Shown here one piece after another: positions 6,793 to 9,307 of a DNA stretch of 9,307 nucleotides. Every line of letters starts with the position of its first letter. Position 1 is the first letter of the stretch. The notes beneath the pieces are model-generated. The model searched no databases and was not told where the DNA came from. It was given only the letters and a program-made list of their open reading frames with translations. Source of the stretch: JAVVFH01 sp032250585 (GTDB lineage: Bacteria > Pseudomonadota > Gammaproteobacteria > Xanthomonadales > SZUA-36); contig JAVVFH010000139.1 of assembly GCA_032250585.1 (NCBI GenBank), positions 1-9,307 on the forward strand, read 5' to 3'. The position numbers and the translations under genes are program-made.

Positions 6793-7254
6793 ATGATCAA
6801 GCTGAAAGTCAATGGACAACCCCGGGAATTCGACGGTGACGGCGACCTGCCGCTGCTATGGTACCTGCGCGACCTTCTCAACCTCACGGGCACCAAGTAC
6901 GGCTGCGGCAAAGGTCTGTGCGGTGCCTGCACGGTGCACCTGGATGGCGAAGCGGTGCGTTCCTGCACGCTCACCATGGCCGGCCTCGAAGGCGCCGACG
7001 TGACGACCATCGAAGGTCTTGGCGCCGGCGACGATCGCGAGCACCCGGTGCAAGCGGCCTGGGCGGCGCACGACGTGCCGCAATGCGGCTATTGCCAGTC
7101 CGGGCAGATCATGCAGGCCGCGGCTCTGCTGCAGCGCAATCCGCATCCCGACGAACAGGACATCGCCGAGGCCATGGACGGGGTGATTTGCCGTTGCGGC
7201 ACCTATCAGCGTATCCGCAAGGCCATCCGCTTTGCGGCGGAGGAGACGGCATGA
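6793..7254 (+). CDS. [2Fe-2S] subunit of xanthine dehydrogenase-family enzyme (isoquinoline 1-oxidoreductase alpha-type)
   Basis: A 153-residue iron-sulfur subunit that relays electrons from the molybdenum site of the large subunit to an external acceptor. It is complete and has both clusters of the family: a plant-ferredoxin-type site with C38, C43, C46 and C58 (YGCGKGLCGAC), and the second helical-domain site with C98, C101, C133 and C135 (QCGYCQSGQ and ICRCGTY). The length and the N-terminus MIKLKVNG are typical, which supports ATG 6793 even though the upstream Shine-Dalgarno is poor (ACGGA, 11 bases away). There is no signal peptide. The stop overlaps the large-subunit start by ATGA, so the two are translated in a coupled, near-stoichiometric way. 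No FAD subunit gene lies next to it in view, which fits two-subunit IorAB-type enzymes rather than three-subunit xanthine or CO dehydrogenases. The substrate is not determined. Confidence 0.94.
   Translation: MIKLKVNGQPREFDGDGDLPLLWYLRDLLNLTGTKYGCGKGLCGACTVHLDGEAVRSCTLTMAGLEGADVTTIEGLGAGDDREHPVQAAWAAHDVPQCGYCQSGQIMQAAALLQRNPHPDEQDIAEAMDGVICRCGTYQRIRKAIRFAAEETA
7239..7245 (+). promoter_or_regulatory. Ribosome binding site (GGAGGAG) for the large subunit, inside the small-subunit gene
   Basis: GGAGGAG sits inside the last codons of the small-subunit gene with a 5-base spacer to ATG 7251. Together with the ATGA overlap it indicates efficient coupled initiation. Confidence 0.7.
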
Positions 7255-9307
7255 ACCACATCAGGCAGTTAAGCCGCCGCGACTTCCTGAAGACCGGAGG
7301 CGTGTTCGTGGTCGGTATTTCCCTGCTCGGTTGCGGGCGCGAAAACGGCCCGATGCCGGTAGAGAAGCTGGCCACGGAAACCTGGTCGCCCGACATATTC
7401 GTCAGCATCGACGCCGACGGCAGCACCCGCATCATCTGCCATCGCAGTGAAATGGGCCAGGGCATCCGCACCGGTTTGCCGGTCATCGTGGCGGATGAAA
7501 TGGAGGCCGACTGGGCGCGGGTGAGTGTCCAGCAGGCGCCGGGCGATGCGAAGTACGGAGACCAGAACACTGACGGGTCCTGGTCCGTGCGCGGCTTCAT
7601 GCAGCGCATGCGCGAAGCCGGCGCCACGGTCCGGACCATGCTGGAGCAGTCCGCCGCCGATCAATGGGGTGTGGACCGCTCCGAGTGCCGCGCGCAGCTG
7701 CACACGGTCGTGCACCAAGCGAGCGGAAAGGTGCTGCCTTACGAGGATTTGCTGGCCGGGGCGGCGCAACTGCCGGTGCCGGACATCGGTCAGATCGTCC
7801 TGAAGACACCCGATCGTTTTCGTTACATCGGCGGCGAACTGAGCATTGTCGACATGCACGACATGACTCACGGCACAGCGGTTTACGGTGGGGACATCCG
7901 ACTGCCCGGCATGAAGTTCGCCGCGGTCGCCCGCCCGCCGGTAGTTTTCGGGCGCGTCAAGTCTTTTGACGCGTCAAAAGCCGAGGCCGAGGCCGGTTTC
8001 GAGCGGATCGTCGAATTGCCGGCGGCTGAGCCCCCTGCCGGCTACCAGGCGCGCGGCGGCATTGCGGTGGTCGCGCACGACAGCTGGTCGGCGTTCAAGT
8101 GCCGCGATTTGCTGGAGATCGAGTGGGAAGACGGCCCGAACGGTGACTACGACTCGGCGGCCTTCCGCGAGACCCTGCTTGGGCAGGTACGCAAACCGGC
8201 CCCTGCAGCGCGCGCTGAGGGCGATGCCGACGCCGCTTTTGCGGCAGCGGCACAAACCGTCGCCGCGGAGTACTACCTGCCCCACCTGGCGCATGCCTCG
8301 ATGGAGCCGCCGGTGGCGGTCGCCTCGGTGCAGACGGATTTCTGTGAAATCTGGGCACCGACCCAGGACCCGCAGACGGTGGTCTCGATGGCGGAGAAAA
8401 TCACCGGGCTATCCAAAGACAAGGTGCGCGTCAACGTGACACTGCTTGGCGGCGCCTTCGGGCGCAAGTCCAAATGCGATTTCGTCGAGGAGGCGGTACT
8501 GATTTCCATGGCGGTCGGGGCGCCGGTGATGGTGACCTGGAGCCGCGAAGACGACATTCAGCACGATTACTATCACGCCGTCAGTGCCCAGTACCTGCGG
8601 GCGGCGCTCGACGAGCAGACGGCACCGACCGCCTGGCTGCACCGCGTGGCCTATCCCAGTATCGGCTCCACTTTCGATGCCGCCAACGCGCAGGTGCAGG
8701 GCTGGGAACTGGGCATGGGCGCGTTGAACGTGCCCTACGCCGTGCCCAATCTGCGGGTTGAATCGCAGGCCGCGCAGGCGAAGGTCCGAATCGGCTGGCT
8801 GCGTTCGGTATGCAATATTTTTCAATCTTTCGCCGTCAACGCCTTCACCGATGAAATTGCCGCGGCACGCGGCATGGATCCGCTGGACAACCTGCTGGAC
8901 CTGCTGGGGCCTGACCGCATCCTCGATTTCAGCGCGTTCGGCCAAAACCCGATCGAAGGTTATCCCTTCGATACCGCCCGGCTGCGGCGCGTGATCGAGA
9001 AAGTAACGCAGGAAGCCGGCTGGGGGCGGGAGCTGCCGGCCGGACATGGCCTGGGCATCGCCGCGCAATACAGCTTCCTCAGCTACGTGGCCACGGTCGT
9101 CGAAGTGGCGGTCGACGCCGACGGCGGCTGGCGCGTTCCGCGGGTGGATGTGGCCATCGATTGCGGCCAGATGGTCAACCGCGACCGCATCCGCGCGCAG
9201 CAGGAGGGCTCGGTGGTCTTCGGCCTGAGTCTGGCGCGCGAGGGCGACATCACCGCAGCCGGGGGGCGCATCCAGCAAAGCAATTTTCACGATTACCCGG
9301 TGTTGCG
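7251..9307 (+). CDS. Molybdopterin-binding large subunit, isoquinoline 1-oxidoreductase beta-type, Tat-exported (partial, C-terminus beyond window)
   Basis: The frame from ATG 7251 is open for 685 codons to the window edge; IorB-type subunits are around 720-760 residues, so only the tail is missing. It would hold the molybdenum cofactor and hydroxylate or oxidise an N-heterocycle or aldehyde. The N-terminus has a twin-arginine motif, SRRDFLK (8-14), a hydrophobic core, and a lipobox LLGC with Cys28. A Moco-binding segment follows with SEMGQG (66-71), NTDGSWSVRG (106-115) and AGA (123-125). The hammerhead domain runs from about 208 (TAVYGGDIRLPG). Then come HASMEPP (348-354), the Moco loop GGAFGRK (400-406), GHG (598-600), DCGQMVN (637-643), and QQEG with the probable catalytic Glu652. 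Having Moco sequence before the hammerhead domain is characteristic of this subfamily. The cytoplasmic-type small subunit probably travels with it through Tat. The subfamily is clear; the substrate is not. Confidence 0.93.
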   Translation, partial: MNHIRQLSRRDFLKTGGVFVVGISLLGCGRENGPMPVEKLATETWSPDIFVSIDADGSTRIICHRSEMGQGIRTGLPVIVADEMEADWARVSVQQAPGDAKYGDQNTDGSWSVRGFMQRMREAGATVRTMLEQSAADQWGVDRSECRAQLHTVVHQASGKVLPYEDLLAGAAQLPVPDIGQIVLKTPDRFRYIGGELSIVDMHDMTHGTAVYGGDIRLPGMKFAAVARPPVVFGRVKSFDASKAEAEAGFERIVELPAAEPPAGYQARGGIAVVAHDSWSAFKCRDLLEIEWEDGPNGDYDSAAFRETLLGQVRKPAPAARAEGDADAAFAAAAQTVAAEYYLPHLAHASMEPPVAVASVQTDFCEIWAPTQDPQTVVSMAEKITGLSKDKVRVNVTLLGGAFGRKSKCDFVEEAVLISMAVGAPVMVTWSREDDIQHDYYHAVSAQYLRAALDEQTAPTAWLHRVAYPSIGSTFDAANAQVQGWELGMGALNVPYAVPNLRVESQAAQAKVRIGWLRSVCNIFQSFAVNAFTDEIAAARGMDPLDNLLDLLGPDRILDFSAFGQNPIEGYPFDTARLRRVIEKVTQEAGWGRELPAGHGLGIAAQYSFLSYVATVVEVAVDADGGWRVPRVDVAIDCGQMVNRDRIRAQQEGSVVFGLSLAREGDITAAGGRIQQSNFHDYPVL

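Noticed and set aside
7957..7980. Short inverted repeat around CTTTTGACGCGTCAAAAG in the large subunit
   Set aside because: It is a near-perfect palindrome, but it lies inside conserved coding sequence (VKSFDASKA) with no neighbouring start or gap. It is more likely chance or coding constraint than a site.
7966..8439. Plus-strand frame of 157 codons inside the large subunit
   Set aside because: An Arg/Ser-rich frame-shifted shadow. The large-subunit frame is continuous across it, so it does not indicate a frameshift.
8409..9290. Minus-strand open frame of 293 codons at the right edge
   Set aside because: It is antisense to the molybdopterin subunit, which carries Moco motifs through this whole region. 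Long antisense frames are expected at this GC content.

Overview
The window is a high-GC, densely coded stretch of bacterial chromosome. Lipoprotein and Sec signal peptides, a Tat signal, an NhaC antiporter and a two-subunit molybdenum hydroxylase point to a Gram-negative, probably aerobic gammaproteobacterium. That placement is inference from gene content and codon use; there is no rRNA or other phylogenetic marker here. I saw no tRNA, rRNA, insertion sequence, CRISPR array or phage gene.

Layout from left to right: (1) a minus-strand FAD/NAD(P) ferredoxin (rubredoxin)-type reductase, missing its C-terminus at the left edge; (2) an intergenic region of about 250 bp with an AT-rich tract, between divergent genes; (3) a plus-strand run of three envelope genes: a large predicted lipoprotein with a MORN-like C-terminus, a translationally coupled exported protein of unknown function, and a class I methyltransferase with a signal peptide; (4) a minus-strand pair, an exported cupin followed by an NhaC-family Na+/H+ antiporter, which converges on group 3; (5) diverging from the cupin, a plus-strand pair encoding the [2Fe-2S] subunit and the molybdopterin subunit of an isoquinoline 1-oxidoreductase-type enzyme. 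The large subunit has both a Tat motif and a lipobox and runs off the right edge.

Two true genes, the left reductase and the right large subunit, are open across the window boundary and are covered by long antisense frames. They were identified by translating the boundary frames directly. Most of the products are predicted to act at or outside the inner membrane. The least explained part is the lipoprotein/exported-protein pair at 1178-3915, for which I recognise no family. The other genes are recognisable members of known families, and nothing here proves a new system.
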